64,000 nucleotides of DNA from Bacteriovoracaceae bacterium (GTDB lineage Bacteria; Bdellovibrionota; Bacteriovoracia; Bacteriovoracales; Bacteriovoracaceae). The translations under genes and the position numbers were made by a program. The stretch lies in NCBI GenBank assembly GCA_021737405.1, contig JAIPEG010000001.1, positions 293,137-357,136 on the forward strand, in the 5' to 3' direction. The notes beneath the pieces were generated by a model. That model searched no databases and was not told where the DNA came from. It saw only the letters and a program-made list of their open reading frames with translations. This document shows, in pieces, positions 1 to 8,165 of this stretch (its first letter is position 1; every line of letters starts with the position of its first letter).

Positions 1-957
1 ATCACGTAAGAGCGTTAAGACTTCCTCATCTAATATTTCTGACCTGGTCCCAACAGTCATCTCCCAAGTAATTCCAGGAAGCTCTGTTTTCATTCTCTCT
101 AGAAGATTTACGAACCACTTTTTATTAATACTGGTTGATAGATCTTGAAAGTCTATGTGCTGAACATTGTACTTTTCTTGATAACTTTTCATTTCACCGA
201 TAACAGAATCAACTGAGCGCATCACATAGCGATTGCCCCACATCTCTTCGTTACTGCAAAATGTGCACTTATATGGACATCCTCTTGTGGCAAGCATCGG
301 CATGCTTCTAACACCTACTCGAGAAAAAGAGAGTTTATTTTTTAAGTAGTATTCAACAGGTATTTTGTCCCAAAGAGGAAGGAGATCATCCACTTCGGTG
401 ATTCTTCCGCAGCTAGGATTTCTTTTTATTATTTGATCTTTTGTCTTATAAATAATCCCAGGTGCATCTTCCAAATAATTTCCATTTTTAATGTGTTCTA
501 AAAATGAAACTAAAGTAACCTCACTCTCACCATAGAAAATATAATCTATATCAGTATCATATTTAAGAGTTGGCCCAGGCATTGCCGTCGCATGCTCGCC
601 TCCGAGGACCAATATTTTATCGGGATATCTTTTTTTAATTTTTTTAATTAACTCTCTTACAATGAGATACTCATTTGAGAACATCGAGCTAATACCGATC
701 ACGCTAGAATCAGAGTCTATTGACTCAACGATCTCATCAATTTCAACACCGTGAATGTGAATACCAAGTGCTTCGTAAAAGTAAGTCTTCTCAGTCGCCA
801 TGGAATCAATAATCTGATATTCAAAGCCAGCGTTATCAATGGCCCTTGCCAAATAAGCGAGATTTAGAGGAGGTGCTCCTCCTCGGCCAATATAAAACTT
901 CGCACTATGGGAATAGAGCTTTGGCGGCGTTATAAGTGTTATCTTTGGTAAAACCAG
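1..957 (-). CDS. B12-binding-type radical SAM protein (partial, runs off left edge)
   Basis: Translating the minus strand gives an open frame of 319 codons that leaves the window at base 1. The N-terminal ~130 residues look like a cobalamin-binding/Rossmann domain of BchE-like radical SAM enzymes (LITPP start, GISSMF, LVLGGEHAT). A radical SAM core follows with TRGCPYKCTFC; the cluster cysteines are at about residues 227, 231 and 234. Such enzymes do methylations, cyclisations or other radical chemistry; the substrate cannot be told. There is no ATG, GTG or TTG near the expected N terminus. The best start is CTG at 957-955, seven bases after AGGA and four codons after an in-frame TAG. The first in-frame ATG (residue 53) would cut into the domain. 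It is the last visible gene of a minus-strand run with two other radical SAM genes. Family is clear; start and function are inferred. Confidence 0.8.
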   Translation of the reverse strand, partial: MVLPKITLITPPKLYSHSAKFYIGRGGAPPLNLAYLARAIDNAGFEYQIIDSMATEKTYFYEALGIHIHGVEIDEIVESIDSDSSVIGISSMFSNEYLIVRELIKKIKKRYPDKILVLGGEHATAMPGPTLKYDTDIDYIFYGESEVTLVSFLEHIKNGNYLEDAPGIIYKTKDQIIKRNPSCGRITEVDDLLPLWDKIPVEYYLKNKLSFSRVGVRSMPMLATRGCPYKCTFCSNEEMWGNRYVMRSVDSVIGEMKSYQEKYNVQHIDFQDLSTSINKKWFVNLLERMKTELPGITWEMTVGTRSEILDEEVLTLLRD

Positions 958-1043
958 CTTTAAGTCCTAATTTAGGGGTAAGTGCCTAATATTTTATCAT
1001 TAAAGCTAATTTTTCAGAAATTTTGAATATGCCTAAACGTTCA

Positions 1044-2153
1044 TCACTTTTTTAGAGAGTTTTTGGCCATAAAGCCCACTGTTTTTAGCGCAAGAGTGGG
1101 GTATCTTACGGCGTTAAAGACATGGCTAGTATTAATGGCACAATCCCAGATACAGTTACACTCATTATTTTCTATTGATTTTCGAGCACTCTGAGCTTTT
1201 TCCCCATCAATCACTTTTTGAATACTGTAGTCATTATCTCTGACGTTACCTAGCTTATTGTCAAGCAGATGCTCACAGGCAAACACATCACCCTGATCAT
1301 CTAAAAGGGCAAACTTCTTAGCTCCAAAACACTTAAATGCACGACCTAAGCTAGGATTGCGAACAGCCTTTTCAATAATTTTCTTTGTCTCTTCCTCCAT
1401 CACCTTTTGCAAGGGTGAAAAGGGCTGATTATTAAATGGCTTATAACCCTCTATTCGTTTTTTAATTTGATAATACCTTTCAACATCGACCTCTTTAAGG
1501 GTGGGGTCATATGTTTCTCCACGAACAATTCCAAGAGAGATGGAGTCGAATAATTTTAACTCCATCATTTCTTCTATAAACCCAGGCATTTCATCTTGGG
1601 TCACCCTGTTGTACACAGAGTTAAGTGACATAGATAAATTGCCATACTTCTCTCTTAATCCGGCAATTAGACGAGCAGTCCGCATAGCATTTTGATGACC
1701 ATCTTTTAGCTTTCTTACTTTATTATGAATTTTTTCAGGTCCATCAATAGATATCGCCATTCTAAAAAAGGAATTCGGGTATTTTTCAAGGGAGCTAACA
1801 AGAACTTCCTCAATCCTCTCAGTATAATAGGCATTTGTAGGTATAGAGAAATACTTCGTCTTACAATTTATCGCAAATAAATCGATAATTTTATCAAGAT
1901 CTTCCCTAATAAAGGGCTCACCGCCATAAAGATCAACCAAGAGCATATCGGGTAATTGAAGTGTTATTTTTTCTATTTCCTCTAAGCTCAGCTCTTTTCT
2001 TTTTATTGCCTCACCCACTTTATAAAGCTTTCCCGCATCAGCCACATTTTCCCAGTTCCAGCAAAAATCACAAAAGGCATTACACCGAGAGGTGACCGTG
2101 AAGTACAAGTAATTTAAATCTGGTGACAAGGCCCGCTTTAGTTCAGTTATCAT
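1044..2153 (-). CDS. Radical SAM protein with SPASM-like C terminus
   Basis: This 369-residue protein has the radical SAM signature CNAFCDFC near its N terminus (cysteines 24, 28, 31), followed by the LYGGEPF glycine motif typical of SPASM-type enzymes. The C-terminal part carries further cysteines (a CFGAKKF region, a FACEH region and a closing CNCIWDC), consistent with a SPASM/Twitch auxiliary Fe-S cluster. Such enzymes modify peptides, sugars or lipids; no substrate can be assigned. Its start overlaps the 3' end of the SGNH hydrolase gene upstream by 11 bases, so the two are probably translationally coupled. Nothing in the sequence looks broken. It could act with the radical SAM gene at 3224-4189 on the same product. 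Confidence 0.85.
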   Translation of the reverse strand: MITELKRALSPDLNYLYFTVTSRCNAFCDFCWNWENVADAGKLYKVGEAIKRKELSLEEIEKITLQLPDMLLVDLYGGEPFIREDLDKIIDLFAINCKTKYFSIPTNAYYTERIEEVLVSSLEKYPNSFFRMAISIDGPEKIHNKVRKLKDGHQNAMRTARLIAGLREKYGNLSMSLNSVYNRVTQDEMPGFIEEMMELKLFDSISLGIVRGETYDPTLKEVDVERYYQIKKRIEGYKPFNNQPFSPLQKVMEEETKKIIEKAVRNPSLGRAFKCFGAKKFALLDDQGDVFACEHLLDNKLGNVRDNDYSIQKVIDGEKAQSARKSIENNECNCIWDCAINTSHVFNAVRYPTLALKTVGFMAKNSLKK

Positions 2154-3222
2154 ATCTTTTTAATTCTAACCTTTTTTTGATTTCTATATTTAATTCTTTA
2201 GCTATTTTCTTATTTCCGACTTCTGATAGATGGACAAAATCCACGAATCCAATCTCTCCACCATCTCTAAGGAGAGAATCCAAATCAAAGCTGTATTCAG
2301 GGAGATTTTGTCTCACTTTCGTATAAAAGGGCCGTATATTACTTAAAAAACTAAGCTCTCTATTATCTGTAAAGTTCTTTTCCCTTTGTTTTTCTTCCCA
2401 AGCAATTGGTTGAAGTACATGTAGAAATCTTACCCCCTTCAGATCACAAATTGCTTTCATCGTTTTTATATTGAATAAATATCTATCTTCGTAATCTGTA
2501 AAAACTGGGCCATAAGATATCTCGATCTTCATAGAAGTGAACATTTTAGATATTCGAGATCTTAAGTTTGGTAAAAAGGTACTACTTACAAACCTAGAAG
2601 GTGATCCAGAAAGCTTTTTATAAAGTAATTCCTGATATGGATGTACCCAAGGGTGATTCTTAGTGATATCCTCATTTGCCAAAGTATCATTTATCCCATT
2701 GAAAGCTATGACCATAGCTATATCTCTAAAAGAGCTTATATCCCTTTGTAGTTTAATCATTTCTTGATTCGAGCTATAGCCACTAACGGCACCATTTATA
2801 ATTGTATGAGGAATATCTTTCTCTTTAAGATCTTCGTGGAGAAAGTAGGGCCAATTTCCATGAAATATATTTGAATCTGTTGCCGAGCCACCATAAATTA
2901 AAATTTTCACGGCCCTAACACCTACATCTCTGGCTGGATGATGAAAATAAATATAACCATCTTTACTTTCCCAGTTTTTTTCAAGCGTGGGATGATGCTT
3001 CCGTTCAAAACTCGTCATCTTGGCCTTTCGATTGAAAGTATAGCCAAGAAGAGGGTCAAGCTTTCCATATAGATCAGAAGGTAGCTCGTTTTCCAATCCT
3101 TTAAAATAAAAAAGTGGGTAAGTCTCCTGATTAAGAGAAAAAGAGGCAACCTCACAAAGACAAATCACAATGACTGGAGCGAGAAATACAAACAACAATT
3201 TAAAACAACCTTTAATTTTCAA
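2143..3222 (-). CDS. Membrane-anchored SGNH/GDSL-type hydrolase
   Basis: A 359-residue protein with one hydrophobic N-terminal segment (residues ~7-24), so probably anchored in the inner membrane with the catalytic part in the periplasm. The SGNH blocks are visible: GGSAT (Ser113 as nucleophile), NGAVSG (about 143-148), NGIND (about 175-179) and DFVHLS near the end (Asp328, His331). Family members are esterases, acetyl-hydrolases or acyltransferases acting on glycans, lipids or peptidoglycan. It lies two bases from the radical SAM gene upstream and overlaps the radical SAM gene downstream, so it belongs to the same transcript. Deacylation or acylation of the cluster's product, or of a surface glycan, is an inference. 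Confidence 0.75.
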   Translation of the reverse strand: MKIKGCFKLLFVFLAPVIVICLCEVASFSLNQETYPLFYFKGLENELPSDLYGKLDPLLGYTFNRKAKMTSFERKHHPTLEKNWESKDGYIYFHHPARDVGVRAVKILIYGGSATDSNIFHGNWPYFLHEDLKEKDIPHTIINGAVSGYSSNQEMIKLQRDISSFRDIAMVIAFNGINDTLANEDITKNHPWVHPYQELLYKKLSGSPSRFVSSTFLPNLRSRISKMFTSMKIEISYGPVFTDYEDRYLFNIKTMKAICDLKGVRFLHVLQPIAWEEKQREKNFTDNRELSFLSNIRPFYTKVRQNLPEYSFDLDSLLRDGGEIGFVDFVHLSEVGNKKIAKELNIEIKKRLELKRYDN

Positions 3223-3223
3223 A

Positions 3224-4189
3224 CTAAGCCTTTATATATCTATTGCCATGAGGGATGCTCTTAAGCCTTTCTTCATTATTAACAAAGTAATGAGTATAAG
3301 TTTTTGCTATTACAAAGCCTTCCTCTTTTTTAATCTCAGGACTTTCATTGCTCCACAGATTGCAATTAGCACAAATCCCAACTTCAGAAAAACGCCCTTC
3401 TTCATGTAACTTGCGTATTTCACCGACTTTTCCGTTATTCCAAAGATTCAAAACTCCATCATCAAAGGCATTACCAATTTCCACTTCGGAATGGGTATCA
3501 ACACAACACAGAGAAACGGATCCATCATAATTCACCATTATTGAATCATATAATGACCAACAGGGCGTCCGAATCGGGGAGACTTCCCCTTCTACCTGGC
3601 GCTGAGGGGAGAATTCCTTATTAACCCTAATAACATCTACTAAACTCTTCCACTTTTGAACGAATAACTCTTCCTCGCTCCGATTATTGTCCTCTACAAC
3701 AAATGAAACGCCAATGCGGGGTAGGAGTTTATCGCCCCTCTCTTTTAAGAGATTTAGAACGTTTTTCTCCACGAGATGAAGAACGTCCTTTCCCCTTACC
3801 TTCTCAAAAGTTTCGGGCTCGATTGCATCTATGCTTACAAAAATTGAATCAATCTCTAGTTCTACAAGCTGTTTCGCCATCTTCTCATTTAATAAAATAC
3901 CGTTGGTGTCCATCGTCACCGTCAGGTTAAAATCTTTTAAAATTTTCAGGTACTTTAAGATATTTGGTGTTAATAACGGCTCATCCCATGTTTGGGGAGT
4001 TACGCGTGGAGAATAAGGAGCGAGCTCTTCACAAAGAGCAATAAACTTTTCAAAGTTCATAACCCCTGTTTTTCGATCACTCAACGTTGGTGCGTTTTCC
4101 CCATGGGTATAACATTTAGGACAACTCAGATTGCAATCACCCTCCTGTAGCCCCAGCAAAACTTTTTTAGGAAAAAAATTTTCTTTCAT
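3224..4189 (-). CDS. Radical SAM/SPASM-domain protein
   Basis: A 321-residue protein with CNLSCPKCY near the start (cysteines 19, 23, 26), a TWDEPLL segment in place of the usual GGEP-type motif, and TMDTNG in the core. The C-terminal half has SPASM features: CWSLYDS, an SLCCVD pair after a DGSV turn, a GNA..LW segment and a closing CANCNLW. SPASM enzymes use extra Fe-S clusters in peptide, sugar or alcohol oxidation and cross-linking. The ATG overlaps the stop of the upstream PLP-enzyme gene by four bases (ATGA). Family is secure; substrate unknown. The locus shows no recognisable precursor peptide, so a RiPP role is only one possibility. Confidence 0.85.
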   Translation of the reverse strand: MKENFFPKKVLLGLQEGDCNLSCPKCYTHGENAPTLSDRKTGVMNFEKFIALCEELAPYSPRVTPQTWDEPLLTPNILKYLKILKDFNLTVTMDTNGILLNEKMAKQLVELEIDSIFVSIDAIEPETFEKVRGKDVLHLVEKNVLNLLKERGDKLLPRIGVSFVVEDNNRSEEELFVQKWKSLVDVIRVNKEFSPQRQVEGEVSPIRTPCWSLYDSIMVNYDGSVSLCCVDTHSEVEIGNAFDDGVLNLWNNGKVGEIRKLHEEGRFSEVGICANCNLWSNESPEIKKEEGFVIAKTYTHYFVNNEERLKSIPHGNRYIKA

Positions 4190-5475
4190 GACTTCCCTGA
4201 AAAGTAATCATTCACAAACTTTGCCATCTCATCGATATCTTTAGGCATGAGATACCAATGTGTTGGCATATAAATAATATTATCTCTCATATTTTGCGTA
4301 CTTCCAACTTTGGCGCCATTAAGCTGAGGGAGATTCGTTTGACTGCAATCAATGCCCCACTTTCTTGCCCTTTCCTTAAAATCATTTGGATTCTCTATCC
4401 AAATGGGAGTTTTCCAAAAGGTAGCTCCATCAAAATCAATGCCACGAGGAATACTCTCTCTAGCCTTTATATTTAAAGCATTATAGAATCTTTTGGCATT
4501 TCTTATACGTCTCTCCTCTATTTCTATTAAATGAGGCATTCTCTTTAAGCCGATCTTGGCCTGTAAATCTGTAAAGCGATAAAGAAGAAAAGAGGGAAAC
4601 CCCACGTTTTCTTTTACCTGATTTGATTGAAAAAATCCTTTTAAAAATCTAAACCCTAGAAACTTTATCCCTTGTCCAGAAGTGATGGCCTCAACGTTAT
4701 CCCCTCTTTTAACAACAAGAAGCTTCACCAAAAATCTCGTAAAAAAATAAAAAACATATGGATTCAGTAACGTTAAAGAAACCCAGTCTTCAAAAGCTGA
4801 TATCATTAAAAACTTTCGTTCGATTTTCTTTAATTCATTGGTAGATTTTTCTAATATGTGTCTCTGAAGATCTTTATTTTCCGTAATATAATAAGCACCT
4901 CGATGAGTATGAATGACTTTTAGATCACACATTGAACTGAAGGCAAAGTCACTATACTCAAAAAGCCTTTTTCCTTTCCACTTTGTTAAATAACATTGAG
5001 TCAGATCGAGAATCAAAGATAAGTTATGAGACTTACAAAAGTTAAAAACCTTTTCCATGTCAACGGGAATACCCGCAAGAGGAGTCAGAAAGAAAACTAA
5101 AGCGTTTTTTGGCGGAGTGAAATCATCTAAATCAGGCTCAAAGGAATTTTCCTTAAAATCTATGAATGTTAGATTTGCCCCAGTATTTGAAATGATCGTT
5201 TTCATATCAGGCAAATTAATAGGGGTCATCAGAACTGTAGACCCTGTTCCTACATTGAGATAATCCAATGTTAACTTTAAGCAATACCTTGCATTTGGAA
5301 GACAATGAACTGGCCTACCAAGCGTTTCGCCTAAGACCTCTTCAAACTTAGCCACTGATTTGGATGAACCTAAATCAATGCTCAATAAAGTCTTAAGTAT
5401 TGTTAGAAAAGGCGTCCACCAAGACATGTAGTAAACGGCTCGTGGGATTTGGCGAATTCTGATAAATACTCCCAT
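4186..5475 (-). CDS. DegT/DnrJ/EryC1-like PLP-dependent aminotransferase
   Basis: A 429-residue fold-type I PLP protein resembling sugar aminotransferases of the DegT/DnrJ/EryC1 family. Visible features are a region around NARYCLKLTL for phosphate binding, the cofactor aspartate in ILDLTQ (Asp157) and the likely Schiff-base lysine in CDLKVIHTHRGAYY (Lys186). The C terminus has the small-domain region with TPIWIENP. The family transfers amino groups to keto-sugars for surface polysaccharides or antibiotics. It is the first gene of the minus-strand run and faces the E1 alpha gene across 77 bases, so the two transcripts probably share a control region. The protein is longer and more divergent than typical family members, so the exact reaction is uncertain. 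Confidence 0.7.
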   Translation of the reverse strand: MGVFIRIRQIPRAVYYMSWWTPFLTILKTLLSIDLGSSKSVAKFEEVLGETLGRPVHCLPNARYCLKLTLDYLNVGTGSTVLMTPINLPDMKTIISNTGANLTFIDFKENSFEPDLDDFTPPKNALVFFLTPLAGIPVDMEKVFNFCKSHNLSLILDLTQCYLTKWKGKRLFEYSDFAFSSMCDLKVIHTHRGAYYITENKDLQRHILEKSTNELKKIERKFLMISAFEDWVSLTLLNPYVFYFFTRFLVKLLVVKRGDNVEAITSGQGIKFLGFRFLKGFFQSNQVKENVGFPSFLLYRFTDLQAKIGLKRMPHLIEIEERRIRNAKRFYNALNIKARESIPRGIDFDGATFWKTPIWIENPNDFKERARKWGIDCSQTNLPQLNGAKVGSTQNMRDNIIYMPTHWYLMPKDIDEMAKFVNDYFSGKS

Positions 5476-5552
5476 TCAATAAGGCCAAACTCAGTTTACA
5501 AGGGCTTTACTAAGAAATACAATTTAGCCCTCATTATAACATCGGTCCATAT
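5476..5552. promoter_or_regulatory. Divergent intergenic control region
   Basis: This 77-base gap separates the divergent PLP-enzyme and E1 alpha genes and must hold both promoters or be close to them. An inverted repeat, AGGGCT (5501-5506) and AGCCCT (5526-5531), sits 5' of a TATAAC box at 5535-5540 that could be a -10 for the plus-strand genes. No clear -35 is seen. Assignment as operator and promoter is a weak inference. Confidence 0.3.
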
Positions 5553-6491
5553 ATGGAGAAAATCAAAACATACTACATAGAGACGATGAGGAAACTTATC
5601 GCTATTAGAGAGACCGAGCTTTTTATTTCAAAGAAATATGAAGAAGGGTTCTTTAGATGTCCTGTTCATCTCGCAATCGGTCACGAAGCTGTCCCTTCCG
5701 CCATTTTTAGTTTGTACGAAGAAAATCGCTTCGCCTTTAGCTACCACAGAAGTCATCATCATTTCTTAGCATGTGGCGCAAGCCCAGAAGAACTTTTGTA
5801 CGAACTGGCAGGTCTTAGCAAGGGATGTTGTCATGGCCATGGTGGCAGTCATCATCTTCGAAATGAGAAAGTTGGCTTTCTAGGATCTACTCCCATTATT
5901 TCAGGAACTATACCTGTTGCCGTTGGTTACTCTCACGGCCTTAAACTTAAAAATATCAGAGGACGTGTTTTTGTCTTTTCAGGAGATACTATTGCGGAGG
6001 AAGGCCTTTTTCATGAAAGTCTAAACGCCGCGAGTTTATATCAACTTCCTATAACCTTTGTTATTGAAGATAATGGATTAAGTTGCTTTACTCCATCAAG
6101 AGACCGCCAAGGTCATAGTGGTTATGAATTCATTGCCCGCTCATTTAACATTCCTTACTTTTCAGTTGATGGCTCCTCTATTGAGAACTGTCTCTCTAAC
6201 CTGATTGAACATAAGGACTTAACTGACAAAAACCTTGGACCGACAATGATCCATGCTACGGTATTTAGACCTTATGAGCATTGTGGATATCAAATCGAAG
6301 ACACTGTGGACTGGAGAAATATCTCTGAGAACTGGCCTAAGCTTGACCCACTTCATAATGCCGATGCTGAGTTTTCCAATACCAAATATTGTGACGATAA
6401 GACTCGGCTAGAGTTTTCAAAAATGGCTCAAGAAACCATCAATAGATGCAATGAGGCTTTAAAAGTGATTAAAAAGGAATTAAGAAGTTGA
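5553..6491 (+). CDS. 2-oxo-acid (pyruvate) dehydrogenase E1 alpha-type subunit
   Basis: A 312-residue thiamine-diphosphate enzyme subunit of the PDH/BCKDH E1 alpha family. It shows the GHEAVP start of the fold, a GGSHH segment, and the ThDP/Mg motif as GDT (144-146) followed about 30 residues later by EDNG, in place of the usual GDG...ENN. The metal-ligating Asp and Asn positions are kept. It forms an alpha2beta2 E1 with the next gene, whose TTG start overlaps its stop. No E2 acyltransferase or E3 is present here, so the pair may transfer an activated aldehyde or acyl unit within the cluster rather than feed a classical PDH complex. No good ribosome binding site precedes the ATG at 5553. Confidence 0.8.
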   Translation: MEKIKTYYIETMRKLIAIRETELFISKKYEEGFFRCPVHLAIGHEAVPSAIFSLYEENRFAFSYHRSHHHFLACGASPEELLYELAGLSKGCCHGHGGSHHLRNEKVGFLGSTPIISGTIPVAVGYSHGLKLKNIRGRVFVFSGDTIAEEGLFHESLNAASLYQLPITFVIEDNGLSCFTPSRDRQGHSGYEFIARSFNIPYFSVDGSSIENCLSNLIEHKDLTDKNLGPTMIHATVFRPYEHCGYQIEDTVDWRNISENWPKLDPLHNADAEFSNTKYCDDKTRLEFSKMAQETINRCNEALKVIKKELRS

Positions 6492-7519
6492 GCCCTTTAT
6501 CCTATAATAATTCTATTAACACCGCCTTTAAATCCATCATGAAGGAAGACAGTACTGTTATTGTCTGGGGGCCAGGTGCAAATGATCCCAAACGAGTTTT
6601 TGGAACCACAGCAGATCTTCTAGAGCTTTATGGCCCAGGTAGAGTCTACGATGGAGCTATTTCTGAAGCTTGCTACACTGGCCATTGCCTAGGTCTAGCG
6701 CTTAATGGGTTTAAGCCTATTGTTCACTTTCAAAGAATTGACTTTGCTTTTCTGGCCTGGGATCAAATCATTAATAACATTTGTAAATGGTCTTCCATGT
6801 TTGGAGAGGATATAAATTATTCGATCACTCTTAGAGCAGTAGTCGGGAGAGGCTGGGGACAAGGTCAGCAGCATTCACAAAACCCCATTTCTATGCTTAC
6901 AAGTTTTCCTGGCATGAAAATTTATACTCCAACTACTCCTCAGCAAGCTTATTCCTGCTATAAGTCGACTTATAACGAAAAACAACCCTCCTTTGTTTTA
7001 GAGCATCGTTGGCTTCAAGATTATGTAGGCCACCTTGATACGACTAGGCCACATTCTGACCAAACTGTTTATAAAAATGGCAAGGATATTACATTGGTTA
7101 GTTATTCCTACGGAATTATTGAATGTCTTCGTGCCTCTAAGGCCTTATCTAAGATTGGAGTTAGTTGCTCCGTAATAGGTGTTAATACATTTGATGAATT
7201 TACGAGAGAAAAACTTCAACGTACTTTTGGCTCTCCAGAGAATTCAATCGTGTTTGACCTTCACTGGAAGTCTTCTTCTCCTCTCATTAATTTATTGCAA
7301 ATAAGGGAAACTAAGAAACACAGACTCATCGCCCTTCCCAATTCCTACACGCCCACGGCAAGCACTCTCGTAAAAGACTATTACCCTACCTGGGAAGATA
7401 TATATATGAATGCGTGTGATATTCTTGGAGTTGTTCCTGAGAAGAGTTTTAGAAAATATTTTGCTAAAAATATTGATCAACCCTTATATGATGATCTACT
7501 TATTCAAGAACAATTTTGA
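6488..7519 (+). CDS. 2-oxo-acid (pyruvate) dehydrogenase E1 beta-type subunit
   Basis: A 343-residue transketolase-like subunit that pairs with the E1 alpha gene just upstream. The active-site glutamate that activates ThDP is visible in DGAISEACYTG (Glu60). RGWGQGQQHSQ matches the family's central loop, and the C-terminal transketolase-like domain has SYSYGIIE. The start is TTG at 6488, overlapping the alpha stop (TTGA), with AAGGA nine bases upstream; this fits translational coupling and equal stoichiometry. The gene ends three bases from the convergent gene at 7523. The role in the neighbouring radical SAM/PLP locus is inferred from position only. Confidence 0.8.
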   Translation: MSPLSYNNSINTAFKSIMKEDSTVIVWGPGANDPKRVFGTTADLLELYGPGRVYDGAISEACYTGHCLGLALNGFKPIVHFQRIDFAFLAWDQIINNICKWSSMFGEDINYSITLRAVVGRGWGQGQQHSQNPISMLTSFPGMKIYTPTTPQQAYSCYKSTYNEKQPSFVLEHRWLQDYVGHLDTTRPHSDQTVYKNGKDITLVSYSYGIIECLRASKALSKIGVSCSVIGVNTFDEFTREKLQRTFGSPENSIVFDLHWKSSSPLINLLQIRETKKHRLIALPNSYTPTASTLVKDYYPTWEDIYMNACDILGVVPEKSFRKYFAKNIDQPLYDDLLIQEQF

Positions 7520-7522
7520 AAT

Positions 7523-8095
7523 TTAGCGAATTCGATCTGGGCAGGCAAAAATATCAAAATATTTTGAAGCTATCGTTAATTGAGTAACCTTACCCTCTTT
7601 ATCAATATTCTCAATAAAGCCTTTAATTCTTTTTAACTGACCACCTTCTTTAGCCGTTAAATAAATGTACTGTCCCTTAAGCATATAATTACCAAGTGTT
7701 ATTTCATTGTCTAGTGGTGTGCCATTTTTTAAGTCGTACTTATCAAAGTCCCAATTCGCAAAAGTTAAATTTTCTTCAAATTGCATTATATCGGTCAATT
7801 CACCATCAAAATGACAAAATGGCTTATCACTCATGGTCACTTTCTTTTCAATTTTTTTCCCCTCAATGACTAATGCTATAGGATCATCACTCGAGATGGT
7901 ACTGCTTTTCATCAATCCGGATACATCGCCAAGATTGGCCTTAAGTGCTTCAATATTTTGGGTATTCGTTATAACTTCACCAGTTAAGCGATCGATACTT
8001 TTATAAACAAAGGAAAAACCTGCAACGACTATTACGGTGAATAGAAAAATAACAAATAGTATAAATTTAGGAGTGCCTTCTTTTTTACTTTTCAT
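7523..8095 (-). CDS. Membrane-anchored protein of unknown function
   Basis: I do not recognise this 190-residue protein. It starts with a short lysine-rich stretch, then one strong transmembrane helix (about residues 11-30). A possible short coiled region follows (TNTQNIEALKANL), then a soluble domain rich in acidic residues and beta-strand-like segments with two cysteines. The topology suggests the C-terminal domain is periplasmic. It lies 70 bases downstream of polA on the same strand and converges on the E1 beta gene. It may be transcribed with polA, but nothing links them in function. Confidence 0.6.
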   Translation of the reverse strand: MKSKKEGTPKFILFVIFLFTVIVVAGFSFVYKSIDRLTGEVITNTQNIEALKANLGDVSGLMKSSTISSDDPIALVIEGKKIEKKVTMSDKPFCHFDGELTDIMQFEENLTFANWDFDKYDLKNGTPLDNEITLGNYMLKGQYIYLTAKEGGQLKRIKGFIENIDKEGKVTQLTIASKYFDIFACPDRIR

Positions 8096-8165
8096 CTTTT
8101 CCCTTACCTTCTCCCTTCATTATAGATGACGTTTTGGATTTCTTCATTAAGATTTAATCCCAAAA

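Noticed and set aside
1..7519. RiPP cluster with a precursor peptide
   Set aside because: I found no small open frame with leader/core features in the gaps; the gaps (84 and 77 bases) are too short for one, so a RiPP call is unsupported.
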